Shown here piece by piece: positions 51,256 to 60,698 of a stretch of 64,000 nucleotides of DNA. The position numbers and the translations under genes are program-made. Under the pieces are notes generated by a model that was not told the DNA's origin, did not search any database, and worked only from the letters and a program-made list of their open reading frames with translations. Source of the stretch: CBDCTM01 sp965222005 (lineage in GTDB: Bacteria; Bacteroidota; Bacteroidia; Chitinophagales; Saprospiraceae); the NCBI GenBank assembly GCA_965222005.1, contig OZ244935.1:4526001-4590000 (forward strand). Reading direction: 5' to 3'. Numbering within the stretch: the first letter of the stretch is position 1; every line of letters begins with the position of its first letter.

Positions 51256-51576
51256 CTATTTTTTTGAGCGGTGCTTAGGATCGTGAAAAGAATAACTTAA
51301 AACATTTGGAACCTTAAAAAAAGAGCCATCTGTCATTGGGGCATTGCGTAATGCCGCCGCCGCATAGAAGTCAGCTATTTCATCGGGCCGGAATATATTT
51401 TCCTCTTCGGTCATAAACACGAGTGGTTCCACCTCTTCTGTGTCGAGGCTTTTGAGCTGATCGATCATGGCTAGAATTTCATTCAGATCGGCTACAAAAC
51501 CTTCCCGCTCAGCAGGGTCTAGCTGCAAACGTGCCAGCAGCTCCAGCTTTGAAATTAACTCTTTATCAATAGCCAT
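51256..51576 (-). CDS. gatC: Asp/Glu-tRNA amidotransferase subunit C
   Basis: 106 residues. Small subunit of GatCAB, which amidates misacylated Asp-tRNA-Asn and Glu-tRNA-Gln. LISKLELLARLQLDPAEREG and LNEILAMIDQLKSLDTE are typical, followed by the LRNAPMTDG turn. The C-terminal 16 residues (SYSFHDPKHRSKK) extend the usual end. gatA and gatB are not in the window. Confidence 0.92.
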   Translation of the reverse strand: MAIDKELISKLELLARLQLDPAEREGFVADLNEILAMIDQLKSLDTEEVEPLVFMTEEENIFRPDEIADFYAAAALRNAPMTDGSFFKVPNVLSYSFHDPKHRSKK

Positions 51577-51753
51577 TTGCGTTTTTTTAGATCAACGGCC
51601 CCTTCTTTTTGCCCAAATCGCTGAAAGGCCTGCAAGCAGTACCTCACGGCAATCGGAATTTTGGATAAAACTAATCTTTATCTCCTAATTTTATCAAAAA
51701 TTGTGGACTTATTGTATTTTCGCTCACTCCGCAGAAAAGATTTTGCATTCAAG

Positions 51754-52398
51754 ATGAATCCCGACGCTTCCAAAAGAGATATCAAGCATATAGCAATCGC
51801 CGGCAATATTGGTGCTGGCAAGACTACGCTGTGCGAACAATTAGCCAAACATTTTGGCTGGGATGTTCACTACGAATCCACTGACAATAATCCCTATCTC
51901 AGTGATTTTTATGTAGATATGCAGCGTTGGTCTTTCAATCTGCAAATTTATTTTCTCAACAATCGCTACCGCCAAATCCTCAAAATCCTCAATGGAGATG
52001 CCACGGTCATTCAGGATCGCACCATCTATGAAGATGCGTATATCTTTGCTCCCAACCTCCACGATATGGGATTGATGACTACCCGCGATTTCAATAATTA
52101 TGCGGAATTATTTGAGTTGATGACTTCGCAGATCCGCTCGCCCGACCTGTTGATCTATCTGAAAGCCAGCATTTCCACGCTCGTCTCGCACATCCAATCG
52201 CGGGGCCGCGATTACGAAGGAAGCATGAGCCTGGATTATCTAAAACGGCTTAACCAGCGCTATGAGGAGTGGATAGAAGGCTACAAGAAAGGGCCGCTGC
52301 TCATCATTAACGTCGATGAGGTTGATTTTAAAAATAACCCGGAAGATTTGGGAAAGATCGTCAATCTGGTGTCTGCCGAATTGCATGGCTTGTTTTAA
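51754..52398 (+). CDS. Deoxynucleoside kinase
   Basis: 214 residues from the ATG at 51754; an upstream in-frame ATG at 51661 adds 31 residues without similarity. Phosphorylates deoxynucleosides for salvage. P-loop AIAGNIGAGKTTL (residues 14-26), the substrate segment YVDMQRWSFNLQIYFL, the DRTIYEDAYIFA motif (catalytic-site DR pair) and the lid arginines SRGRDYE are present. It belongs to the dGK/dCK/TK2 group. Cytosolic. Converges with the SGNH gene. Confidence 0.95.
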   Translation: MNPDASKRDIKHIAIAGNIGAGKTTLCEQLAKHFGWDVHYESTDNNPYLSDFYVDMQRWSFNLQIYFLNNRYRQILKILNGDATVIQDRTIYEDAYIFAPNLHDMGLMTTRDFNNYAELFELMTSQIRSPDLLIYLKASISTLVSHIQSRGRDYEGSMSLDYLKRLNQRYEEWIEGYKKGPLLIINVDEVDFKNNPEDLGKIVNLVSAELHGLF

Positions 52399-52410
52399 CC
52401 CAAGCCTCTC

Positions 52411-53787
52411 TCAAACCTGCTCTCTGGTATCAGCTGCCCGATACACATTTGTGGTGGAATGGCCGGGCTTGCGCAAGTTTTCATCGATGCACTTCTTAAA
52501 TGTATCGGCAATAATTCGGTTGGTACGGCCTTTTAAATGCAACTCATCAAACCAATCCTCCGGTTTTGCCAAGCCTCTGCAATCGATGTGGTACACGTTT
52601 TTGAATTCGTCATAATTGGCCAGTTGGCAAAGCATTTCATTAAATTCGGTAATCATGGCGTACATCACCGCTTTTTGCTGATCGGGCTGGGTGATGCCTT
52701 TGATACTCAGGGGGGCGTGTAGCCTTTCACCGTTTTTCATAAACTTGTTGAGAATCCATTGCTTCAGACCACGGCGTCCGGCAGGTTTGCCGGGCCGAAT
52801 AAAGTCATAGCCTTGTGTAATGATGAGCATTTTTTCATAGCGCCTACTGTGTACAAGGTTGTAGAAGAACAGAAAGTATTGAGTCATCGCCAGATTTAAG
52901 AAATCAAAAAACTCATCAGAAAGGAGTTTCAATCCAATTTTGTAATGCTCAAATCTGAGGCCCTTCATAGCTTTTCTCTTTGCCAGCAACTCTTGAAATT
53001 TTGGAGATTCCAGCCTTCTTGGGCCTTCCAGCAGCGGATTGCGGACCATAGTAGAAAGCCGCATGTCGCCCACCAAATCATTGCCACCGCCACTGATGAG
53101 CAGTACATCGGGCCCGATACGTGGAAGGGCTTCGATGTATTCGCCGGTATATAAAATATTGCTGAGCCAATCCCCTCCGGAAGCCAGGCTAAACACGGCC
53201 ATCCGCTCGTCATCCATCAACCAGTCGATCACATCTTTCACCGGATCATAGCCTAAAAAGAGCGAGGGAAACTGAAACCAGCTGTCTCCTTCTGCCACAA
53301 TGGTGATGTTGTCAGGGTTTTGCCTGAAACTTTCTTTCATCATTTTTCGGTAAAAAACTTTGTTTCGGCGGCGGTTGTCTTTGGTATTGAACAGACCGAG
53401 CCGACCTTCGTGAGCTTTAGAGCGGTTGGGGATTTCGTTGAGATCATATATCCGGCGGGCCACTTCTTTGAGTATGGCAGGCCGCTCACGGGTAAAGCAA
53501 AGCAGCGATCGCAGCACGTCGCGCATCGAAGCTTCCTCATCACCTGTGTATCGGTACGAATCAAGGTCGGCTTCAATTTCTTTGAGAAAATTTATCGAGT
53601 GAGTCATACTGAGCAGATCTTCTGCTTCGCCTGTTTTTCCGGGAAGAGCCGCCCGCTGCATCCCTCCCCCCCTGTTGGCGGGTTCGAGTAAGGTTTCGTT
53701 GAGATTAATATTGAAATAGTACCACTCAAGCCCGTCCACTTTATTGAGAAAGATAGCCTTGATTTTATCAACCGATTTGGAATCCAT
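52411..53787 (-). CDS. SGNH/GDSL hydrolase-like protein
   Basis: 458 residues, no signal peptide. The SGNH blocks are visible: Ser169 in VAEGDSWFQF, Gly in SLASGGDWLSN, Asn in ISGGGNDLVGD, and the Asp414-x-x-His417 pair in WFDELHLKG. Such enzymes are esterases, lipases or sugar deacetylases. The first about 155 residues (with DLDSYRYTGDEEASMRDVLR) form an unrecognised helical region, making it twice the length of a minimal GDSL enzyme. A helical insert lies between blocks III and V (about 260-390). Substrate unknown; cytosolic by sequence. Followed on the same strand by neighbours without tight spacing. Confidence 0.85.
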   Translation of the reverse strand: MDSKSVDKIKAIFLNKVDGLEWYYFNINLNETLLEPANRGGGMQRAALPGKTGEAEDLLSMTHSINFLKEIEADLDSYRYTGDEEASMRDVLRSLLCFTRERPAILKEVARRIYDLNEIPNRSKAHEGRLGLFNTKDNRRRNKVFYRKMMKESFRQNPDNITIVAEGDSWFQFPSLFLGYDPVKDVIDWLMDDERMAVFSLASGGDWLSNILYTGEYIEALPRIGPDVLLISGGGNDLVGDMRLSTMVRNPLLEGPRRLESPKFQELLAKRKAMKGLRFEHYKIGLKLLSDEFFDFLNLAMTQYFLFFYNLVHSRRYEKMLIITQGYDFIRPGKPAGRRGLKQWILNKFMKNGERLHAPLSIKGITQPDQQKAVMYAMITEFNEMLCQLANYDEFKNVYHIDCRGLAKPEDWFDELHLKGRTNRIIADTFKKCIDENLRKPGHSTTNVYRAADTREQV

Positions 53788-53871
53788 GATTTCTTTAGTT
53801 TTTTGGTAATAGTGAAGATAGGAAAGCGAATCGAGAAAAACAAGGATTAGCCACAGGCTACCTTGTCCAGC

Positions 53872-54387
53872 TTATACATTCATGAATAAGCTCAACAGGA
53901 TCGCGATGAAGATCATAAGGCGGGCCAACAGATTGCGATAAAAGATCGCTGCCCGTTCATTGGAAAGATTGAAAAGAAACAGTCCGCAGCTCAATGCGCA
54001 TAGCACCAAGCCGCCATTCAGGCCCGCCTCCAGCAGCCAGTCGCTGCCCGGCCAGGATTTCATGCGTGCCAGCAAACCGGCAATGCCCATCGCAAACACC
54101 AACCCACTGACTACGGACAATACCACCTCCCAGATTTTGTACTCTTCGATGCTGAACAAATACCACGAGAACAGCAAGTAGAGCACCGCGGCCAACAATC
54201 CCCCACCCAGCAAGACCTCCAGCCAGTATTCGCTCCCCAGATAGCGCAGCAGCAGGGCAGCGGTGATCAATGCCAGGGGAACGATTTCCAAATAGGTGCC
54301 TGCTTTTTTATTGGCTGCGCGCCCCGACTTTTCCAGGGCTTCCGACTGCTCTTCCATATCGAGGGAGCGGCGGTTGCTGTGATCCAT
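53872..54387 (-). CDS. Uncharacterised membrane protein
   Basis: 171 residues with five hydrophobic segments (about 35-52, 57-77, 85-106, 117-140 and 147-170) after a charged N-terminus (DHSNRRSLDMEEQSEALEKS). Repeated small residues GGGLLAAVLYLL and GLNGGLVLCALS suggest packed helices. No family recognised and no catalytic motif. Same strand as the rRNA methyltransferase upstream (41 bp), possibly cotranscribed. Confidence 0.8.
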   Translation of the reverse strand: MDHSNRRSLDMEEQSEALEKSGRAANKKAGTYLEIVPLALITAALLLRYLGSEYWLEVLLGGGLLAAVLYLLFSWYLFSIEEYKIWEVVLSVVSGLVFAMGIAGLLARMKSWPGSDWLLEAGLNGGLVLCALSCGLFLFNLSNERAAIFYRNLLARLMIFIAILLSLFMNV

Positions 54388-54428
54388 AATTGTAGCATTT
54401 AGTAATGCGTAATATTAAACATGACTTG

Positions 54429-55184
54429 CTATTCACTTCTCAGTAAAGCACAGATGATGCCGGTTGCAACAGCCACATTCAATGAATCGGCCTTGCTGTG
54501 CCGATGATTTGGAATTTGCCAGTTGTGGTCAAGCTGTTTTGTAATAGTTGCTGAAATTCCTTTGCTTTCATTGCCAATCACAAGCAGGCCCTTTTCCGGG
54601 CGCCGGGTTTCAAACAAATTTTCTCCCTCCAAGCTAGTACCACAAAGCGGCAGGCCCTTCATCCGGCTACAGCTTTGCTCAAAGGATTCATAGAGGATGC
54701 GCACCCGCAAAAAGGCTCCCATACTTGCCTGGATGACTTTGGGATTGTACAATTCAACACAGTGGGCAGAGCAAAAGACGTAGGGAATGCCAAACCAGTC
54801 GGCAATGCGAAGGATAGTACCGAAATTGCCGGGATCCTGTATATGCTCAAGGTATAGAGCCCAGTCATTAGCCGGAGCGGGCTGGCTGATCGGGTATGCG
54901 ATCTGGCGGGCTATCACAAGCACCTGATTGGGGGCTCGCAGTCCGGAGATACGGCCTAATTCTTTGGGAGAGAGCGATGTGCTTACTACAGCACTGCTTT
55001 TGAGCAAGGCATGGTTTTGCTCCAGCCATCCTTGCAGCGCATACAGGCCCTCGACCTCGATTTGAGGATCGAGCAGCATTTCCTTGGCAATTTTATCCCC
55101 TTCGGCAATGAAATTGTTATATTTTTGCCGGAACTTCTTTTGCTGTAAAGAGCGAATATATTTTATATCATTTGCCGAAAGCAT
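54429..55184 (-). CDS. TrmH/SpoU-family RNA 2'-O-methyltransferase
   Basis: 251 residues. SPOUT enzyme with an N-terminal substrate-binding part (about 1-85; QQKKFRQKYNNFIAEGDKI) and the knotted SAM domain. Motif 1 is LEHIQDPGNFGTILRIADWF, motif 2 LLVIGNESKGIS, motif 3 HSKADSLNVAVATGIICALL, all intact. Likely methylates ribose in rRNA (23S G2251-type or similar) or tRNA; which is not decided. Divergent from tamL, an arrangement repeated in many Bacteroidota (recalled). Confidence 0.94.
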   Translation of the reverse strand: MLSANDIKYIRSLQQKKFRQKYNNFIAEGDKIAKEMLLDPQIEVEGLYALQGWLEQNHALLKSSAVVSTSLSPKELGRISGLRAPNQVLVIARQIAYPISQPAPANDWALYLEHIQDPGNFGTILRIADWFGIPYVFCSAHCVELYNPKVIQASMGAFLRVRILYESFEQSCSRMKGLPLCGTSLEGENLFETRRPEKGLLVIGNESKGISATITKQLDHNWQIPNHRHSKADSLNVAVATGIICALLRSE

Positions 55185-55247
55185 AGCGTTTTATTTACCA
55201 ATTCCCTACTAACAATGATAGATAAGATAATTGTAAAGAGAAAGTAA

Positions 55248-57635
55248 ATGTTCAATCATTGTGCTACAAACAGGCTCCATAGATGCTGGCCCGTCCCCCT
55301 TTTGCTGCTACTTTTGGCAGCTTCGGGTTGTGGAACTAAAAAGTACCTGAATCCCGGAGAAACCTATTTGACTAAGAACAAAATAGTATTTGCAGCGGGT
55401 AGTAAAGTCAAAAACAAGAGTGACCTGCGCTACCAGCTTTCCACTATTTATAAGCAACGGCCCAACGAAAAGTTTTTGCGGCTTTTCCGTACCAGGCTTT
55501 GGTTTCATCACAAAACCTCTGACCCTGGCGATACCACCAAGTTTGATCGTTGGGTGAAGCGCGTAATCGCCGAACCGCCTGCCATTTTTGATGAAACCAT
55601 TGCCAACAGCACTGCCAAAAGCATGCAGTATTACCTGCAAAATAAAGGCTATTACGATGCCCAGGTGAGCTACGATGCCCAACACCGACGCCACTCCACT
55701 ACCGTTACGTACACCATCAAGCCCTATACTCTTTATCAAATTGACAGTGTATTTTTGCAGAGCGAAGACCCGCAGATTCTTAGCATTTTGAGAGAAATCC
55801 AGGAGGAGAGCCATCTACGTCCGGGCGCAGCTTTGAGCAAATCGGTCTTTGACAAGGAAAACCAGCGTGTGATCACCATCCTCAAAAACAGAGGCTATGC
55901 CTTTTTCGATGATCATTTTATCGATCCTGTCGGCGACACCACTGACTTTAAGGGAAAGGTGTATTACAACATCCTGCCGCCAAAGGGGAAGAAGGCCCAT
56001 CAGGTATATACCATTGGCCGGGTAAATGTAAATCCGCAATATAGGCCGGGCAGCGGTACGCAGCTGCTTGATACGTTGATCGACGAGGTACAATTTTCGA
56101 TGGAGAAGGGGCAATCCTTTATCAAACCCGGCACCCTGCTAAAAGCCATTTTCCTGCGCCCTGATACCCTTTATCAAGAGGAACAGTTTAAGAAAACCTA
56201 TGAACAACTCAGCAAACTGGATATTTATCGCTTCATTGCTCTCAACCCGTCCATTGATAGCTTAGATGCATCCAAATTAAATTTCAATATTTTCCTTACT
56301 CCCAAGCCACGTATGGTTGCCGGCTTTGACTGGGAAATAAACACATCCAACTTCAATACTACCGAAAATCAGGTTTCTCTCTACGGCACCGCAGCCAGCA
56401 TCAGCTATAAAAACCGAAACCTGTTTAAGAATGCTACGGCTCTTACTACCGAACTATATACAGGCTTTGAGTTCGATTTTGGCCGAAGCACCGGCAAGCT
56501 GGTTTTTTCCAGAGACATTAATGCCAGCGTAGGTTTTGAAATACCCAAATTCAATGACCTAAACGGAGCCTGGTCTTTGATGAACCGCTTACACATCATC
56601 CGACCTCGCTTTTATCAAAAGCTGCGCGAAAAAGCCCGTACACGCCTCTCATTGAACTACGACAATCTGTCTATTTTCAACTTTTATTCCTATCACTCCT
56701 TTAATACCAGCCTTGGGTATGAACTCCAAATAAATAGCGCTAACCGACTGAGAGTCAATACATTAGGTGTCAACTTTTTACTGCCTACATTTGAAGAAAA
56801 TTTTGAAACCATCCGGCAGAACAATCCTTTTTTGGAACGCAGCTTCGATAAGCAGTTGTTTACAGGCTTTCTGTTTCGGGATGTCAATTTTGTGCATACC
56901 GGCAAAGCCAACCGCAGTGGCCAGTCGTGGTATTTTAGTGCCAATTTTGAGCAATCAGGCGCCGAAGTACTGGCCGCCAAGGGCCTGTACAACGACCTCA
57001 GTAGTAGCAGCGGGCCGCTCACCATCAGCCAAGCCGACTTTGAGCAGTACTTGCGCCTGGAGGCGGATGTGCGCACCTATTTTAAATTTGCTACGCGCCT
57101 TCCGCTGGCCCTTCGTTTCAATAGTGGTGTGGCCGTACCATTTGGGCCATACACCCGCCAGGTACCCTATGTGAAGCAGTTTGCAGTGGGTGGGCCGTAC
57201 AGCATCCGAGCCTGGAAAATCCGAGAGCTGGGCCCCGGCTCTTACATCGATCCAATTCAAAGTGATAGCGTGCCTTTCTTTCAGGCCGGCGACTTTAAAA
57301 TGGAATTCAATGCCGAGTATCGCTTTGATATTTTCAGCCCTTTTGAAGGAGCTTTGTTCATTGATGGGGGAAATATTTGGACGCTGAAGACCGACCCCGA
57401 TCGGCCTGGAAGCAAATTGAGCCGAAATTTTTACAAGGAAATAGCTCTCGGCACGGGTTTCGGCCTGCGGCTCGACTTCAAATACTTCATCATCCGCTTT
57501 GATATGGGGGTCAAAATGCGCAAACCCTATATCGACCCGGAAGATCCCGATGACAGCTATTGGCTTTTTAAAGATTGGCGGAAATACCAATGGAAGGATA
57601 TAAATTTCAATTTGGCCATTGGCCAACCATTTTGA
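55248..57635 (+). CDS. tamL: TamL-like BamA/TamA-family outer-membrane lipoprotein
   Basis: 795 residues. A lipoprotein leader (LLLLLLAASGCGTKKYL, lipid Cys about 28) precedes POTRA-like repeats (about 130-340; the YLQNKGYYDAQVSYD segment is typical) and a 16-strand barrel (about 360-795) ending LNFNLAIGQPF-like with terminal Phe. The barrel loop VGGPYSIRAWKIRELGPGSY carries the (V/I)RG(F/Y)-type motif in modified form as SIRAW. TamL is the lipidated TamA relative of Bacteroidota and works with TamB in envelope assembly. No tamB is adjacent. It is divergent from the RNA methyltransferase. Confidence 0.92.
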   Translation: MFNHCATNRLHRCWPVPLLLLLLAASGCGTKKYLNPGETYLTKNKIVFAAGSKVKNKSDLRYQLSTIYKQRPNEKFLRLFRTRLWFHHKTSDPGDTTKFDRWVKRVIAEPPAIFDETIANSTAKSMQYYLQNKGYYDAQVSYDAQHRRHSTTVTYTIKPYTLYQIDSVFLQSEDPQILSILREIQEESHLRPGAALSKSVFDKENQRVITILKNRGYAFFDDHFIDPVGDTTDFKGKVYYNILPPKGKKAHQVYTIGRVNVNPQYRPGSGTQLLDTLIDEVQFSMEKGQSFIKPGTLLKAIFLRPDTLYQEEQFKKTYEQLSKLDIYRFIALNPSIDSLDASKLNFNIFLTPKPRMVAGFDWEINTSNFNTTENQVSLYGTAASISYKNRNLFKNATALTTELYTGFEFDFGRSTGKLVFSRDINASVGFEIPKFNDLNGAWSLMNRLHIIRPRFYQKLREKARTRLSLNYDNLSIFNFYSYHSFNTSLGYELQINSANRLRVNTLGVNFLLPTFEENFETIRQNNPFLERSFDKQLFTGFLFRDVNFVHTGKANRSGQSWYFSANFEQSGAEVLAAKGLYNDLSSSSGPLTISQADFEQYLRLEADVRTYFKFATRLPLALRFNSGVAVPFGPYTRQVPYVKQFAVGGPYSIRAWKIRELGPGSYIDPIQSDSVPFFQAGDFKMEFNAEYRFDIFSPFEGALFIDGGNIWTLKTDPDRPGSKLSRNFYKEIALGTGFGLRLDFKYFIIRFDMGVKMRKPYIDPEDPDDSYWLFKDWRKYQWKDINFNLAIGQPF

Positions 57636-57913
57636 GCTACCTGTGAATCACCTTACCCATACCTTTCTAATCGTTCTTGCTTGCTTCGGGCTGTATTCCT
57701 CCGATTGCAGCTACCAATAAGGCTGCACGGGCTGTCAGCCAGCCCATCACAAATATGTAGCTATATTGCACATTTATCCAAGACAGTATCCCCAGTAAGT
57801 TTCGTTGGTATAGCCGGAAATAGCGTTTCAAAAAACAGATTTCAGGCAAGCTGAGTTTACGATCACCTATTCTGCCGAAGACTTTTGACGCCACCTGAAC
57901 ATTGGGTACCCTG

Positions 57914-58555
57914 TCAAAACATGGCCCGCCGCCCCCATTCTTTACATATCGGACATTCCATCGGCTTATGCCCCCGTGCCGGGCAATACTCCCTACCAAA
58001 ATAAATGATTTGCAGATGCAACTTATTCCACAGCTCCTGGGGAAACAATCGCTTGAGGTCTTTTTCTGTCTGCACCACATTTTTGCCGCTGCTCAATCCC
58101 CAGCGCCAGGCTAACCGATGGATGTGCGTATCCACTGGAAATGCGGGGTAGCCAAAGGCCTGCGACATCACCACCGAAGCCGTTTTGTGGCCTACCCCCG
58201 GCAGTGCTTCCAGCGCTTCGTAGGATTGCGGCACCTTACCTCCGTGCTGGTCAACTAACATCCTGGACAGCTCGCTGATCGCCTTCGATTTGCGCGGCGA
58301 TAGGCCACAAGGCCGAATGATGGCCTTGATGGCTTCTACTTCCTGTCGGGCCATATCATAGGGATTGTCAGCCAATGCGAAAAGCTCTGGCGTCACCTGA
58401 TTGACCCGCTCATCTGTACACTGAGCGCTCAATAGCACCGCTACCAGCAGGCTGTAGGGATCGCTGTGCTTCAGGGGGATCGGCACCTCTGGATACAGCG
58501 TTTCCAGTTTTTGGGCAATCAAAAGCGCTTTCTTCTGTTTAGAAATTCGGGGCAT
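57914..58555 (-). CDS. nth: Endonuclease III, incomplete iron-sulfur site
   Basis: 213 residues from the ATG at 58555 (MPRISKQKKALLIAQ); the frame opens further at a TTG overlapping the reductase gene. DNA glycosylase/AP lyase for oxidised pyrimidines. Helix-hairpin-helix LPGVGHKTASVV with catalytic Lys124, and Asp142 in FPVDTHIHRLAWR. Near the end only three Cys remain (YCPARGHKPMECPIC), with the protein stopping nine residues later; the fourth ligand of the usual [4Fe-4S] loop is missing. Some Bacteroidota Nth proteins lack this cluster. Follows the acyl-CoA reductase gene by 13 bp, probably the same operon. Confidence 0.95.
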   Translation of the reverse strand: MPRISKQKKALLIAQKLETLYPEVPIPLKHSDPYSLLVAVLLSAQCTDERVNQVTPELFALADNPYDMARQEVEAIKAIIRPCGLSPRKSKAISELSRMLVDQHGGKVPQSYEALEALPGVGHKTASVVMSQAFGYPAFPVDTHIHRLAWRWGLSSGKNVVQTEKDLKRLFPQELWNKLHLQIIYFGREYCPARGHKPMECPICKEWGRRAMF

Positions 58556-58568
58556 ATATAAATGATTG

Positions 58569-59597
58569 TTAATCAGCAAGTTGTGTTAAAAATTGCAAGG
58601 TGTCAACCCCATCGGCATAGTCGTGCAGCTTAGGTTGCTGTGCTTCGCCAAAAGCTTTGACGGCCAGCTTGCCAATCGGCCTGCCAGCTATCACGCATTG
58701 AATATTTGCCTCATCTCGCTTCAGTTTGGCTACCAAATCCAGCTCATCCTCATAATACTCAAAATGCAAACTCGCAATACGCGAAGCCAGCTGTTCATCT
58801 TCTACCAGTAGAATACAGCCGTTGGAAAGATGGGCAACTTTATTTAAAATATAAAGGGTGTAGTTGTAATCAAAATTGTTTTTGTATTTATCATGTAATA
58901 CCACCTCTTTGAAGGCGTAGGTGGCTTCCAGGAAAAGGGTAAAATCATAATCTTGCGGTACATATAACTTGGACACATTCCGACAGCCCAGGCCAAAGTA
59001 GCGAAAGATATCAATCCCCAGCGTCTCCAAATCAGCGGCTTGTTCTTCCCCTGTTAGTACGGCAACCCCATTTCGGTTGCGGCGGATGATGTGCGGATGC
59101 TTACCAAAATACTGTTTGAAATAGCGAGCTGAGTTGTTGCTACCTGTAGCGATTACTGCATCGTAATCGGCTAAACGATCAAGCTGTTGGAAATAGGCTT
59201 TGGCCCGGCCGTCCAATTCGCATAGCCGCCCGATGAGGAATGGCAACAGATGCTTGTCTTTTTCCGAAAGTTTAATTACTGATACTAACCCTGTCGCAAA
59301 GACGCAAAGCAAATCGTGAAAGCCTACCAAGGGGATGTTGCCCGCCATGACCAATCCCACCCGCAGCGGGCTGGGCTGATCTTGCACAGGATAGTCGGCC
59401 AGCCAGCTTTCGAGCTTCTCAGCTTGTAAATAGGCATCGCAGATAGCCTGGATAGCCAAGCGGCTATTATCGGGTGTAAACCAGCGATTGTGTAGATAGG
59501 ATTGCTGAATGCAGGTGCTAAGTGCCTCGCCTTCCGATTTCAGCTCATCACCTAATTTAGCCAGCAAGGCTATTCTTTCTGCTTTGGTTAAGGGCAT
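58569..59597 (-). CDS. Acyl-CoA reductase (LuxC-type)
   Basis: 342 residues. NADPH-dependent enzyme of the LuxC family reducing fatty acyl groups. AGNIPLVGFHDLLCVFATG, SVIKLSEKDKHLLP and the active-site GLGCRNVSKLYVP (nucleophile Cys205) are present. Outside luminous bacteria the role is not known; a step in fatty aldehyde or lipid metabolism is inference. No luxA, luxB, luxD or luxE is near. Between rluD (17 bp upstream) and nth, all on the minus strand. Confidence 0.9.
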   Translation of the reverse strand: MPLTKAERIALLAKLGDELKSEGEALSTCIQQSYLHNRWFTPDNSRLAIQAICDAYLQAEKLESWLADYPVQDQPSPLRVGLVMAGNIPLVGFHDLLCVFATGLVSVIKLSEKDKHLLPFLIGRLCELDGRAKAYFQQLDRLADYDAVIATGSNNSARYFKQYFGKHPHIIRRNRNGVAVLTGEEQAADLETLGIDIFRYFGLGCRNVSKLYVPQDYDFTLFLEATYAFKEVVLHDKYKNNFDYNYTLYILNKVAHLSNGCILLVEDEQLASRIASLHFEYYEDELDLVAKLKRDEANIQCVIAGRPIGKLAVKAFGEAQQPKLHDYADGVDTLQFLTQLAD

Positions 59598-59614
59598 AGT
59601 AGCTTGTTTGAGAT

Positions 59615-60667
59615 TCAGCTTTTGTGCTGACGACTAGACACATATTTTCGCCATCTTTCCAGCACTGCCTCGAAATATTCGGGCAATTCTGCTTCAAAAA
59701 ACATCTCTTCACCCGTTGCCGGATGCACAAAGCCGAGGCTACGGGCATGTAGTGCTTGGTGCGGTAGTTGCGCAAAACAATTTTCTACAAAACGCTTGTA
59801 TTTTGAAAAAACAGTTCCTTTCAATATTCGGTTGCCACCGTACTTTTCATCATTAAAAACAGGGTGCCCAAAATGTTTTAGATGCACCCGGATCTGGTGG
59901 GTACGGCCTGTCTCCAGGCGGCAGCGCAGCAAACTCACATAATATAAAGCTTCTTCCACCTGATAATGCGTAACGGCATGTTTACCCACTTCTTCATCCT
60001 CAAACACCATCATTTGGGTGGGCTGCCTGGGATTTCGGCCAATGTGCCCGCTGATGGTCCCTTCGCTGTTCTCCGGCTCGCCCCATACCAGAGCCAGGTA
60101 TTCTCGCCGTATGCTTCTGTCAAAAAATTGCCGGGCCAGATGGCTGATGGCTTGCTCCGTTTTGGCCACCACCATCAGGCCGGTAGTATCCTTATCGAGG
60201 CGGTGTACCAGGCCCGGGCGGTCATCCAGATTGTCCGGCAACACAGGCATTTGCAGGTTTTTCAGGTGATGAGCCAGCGCATTCACTAAGGTTCCGCTAT
60301 GATTGCCAATACCCGGATGAACCGCCATTCCGGCTGCTTTAAACAGTACGATCAGTTCATCGTCTTCATAACGAATATTGAGAGGAATGTCTTCCGGAAG
60401 TACGCCATTGGTATGCTTGGCAGGCCGCGGCAGGGTCACTTTGATGACGTTGGCGGGTTGTATTTTAAAACTGGGCTTTACCAGCTGACCATCCACCGTC
60501 ACAGAACCGGATTTGATAGCCATTTGAATTTTATTGCGTGTGACATTGGCCAGCCGGTCCATCAAAAACTTATCAATACGCATGGGAGCTTGCTTGGGAT
60601 CACAAACAATTTCCAGGCTTTCGTACAAGGCATCCGAATCGGAACGCTCGGTAGTAGGTTTTTCCAT
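59615..60667 (-). CDS. rluD: 23S rRNA pseudouridine synthase, RluD-like
   Basis: 350 residues from the ATG at 60667; the frame is open 11 codons upstream. An S4 domain (about 25-85, RIDKFLMDRLANVTRNKIQM) binds RNA, followed by the catalytic domain with RPGLVHRLDKDTTGLMV (catalytic Asp158) and LETGRTHQIRVHLKHFGHPV. In Escherichia coli RluD makes pseudouridines 1911, 1915 and 1917 of 23S rRNA. RluC-type specificity cannot be excluded. Cytosolic. First gene of an rluD-reductase-nth run; its leader contains the second leader repeat. Confidence 0.94.
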   Translation of the reverse strand: MEKPTTERSDSDALYESLEIVCDPKQAPMRIDKFLMDRLANVTRNKIQMAIKSGSVTVDGQLVKPSFKIQPANVIKVTLPRPAKHTNGVLPEDIPLNIRYEDDELIVLFKAAGMAVHPGIGNHSGTLVNALAHHLKNLQMPVLPDNLDDRPGLVHRLDKDTTGLMVVAKTEQAISHLARQFFDRSIRREYLALVWGEPENSEGTISGHIGRNPRQPTQMMVFEDEEVGKHAVTHYQVEEALYYVSLLRCRLETGRTHQIRVHLKHFGHPVFNDEKYGGNRILKGTVFSKYKRFVENCFAQLPHQALHARSLGFVHPATGEEMFFEAELPEYFEAVLERWRKYVSSRQHKS

Positions 60668-60698
60668 GGCAAGCTGGTAATGAAGTAAAGGAACCTTC

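Noticed and set aside
57667..58080. 137-codon minus-strand frame past the end of nth
   Set aside because: Its first half is a shifted reading of nth; the remaining part has no recognisable domain and no convincing start. The region 57636-57913 therefore seems non-coding.
58569..59597. Possible bioluminescence locus suggested by a LuxC-type gene
   Set aside because: No luciferase, luxD or luxE nearby; LuxC-family reductases are common in non-luminous Bacteroidota.
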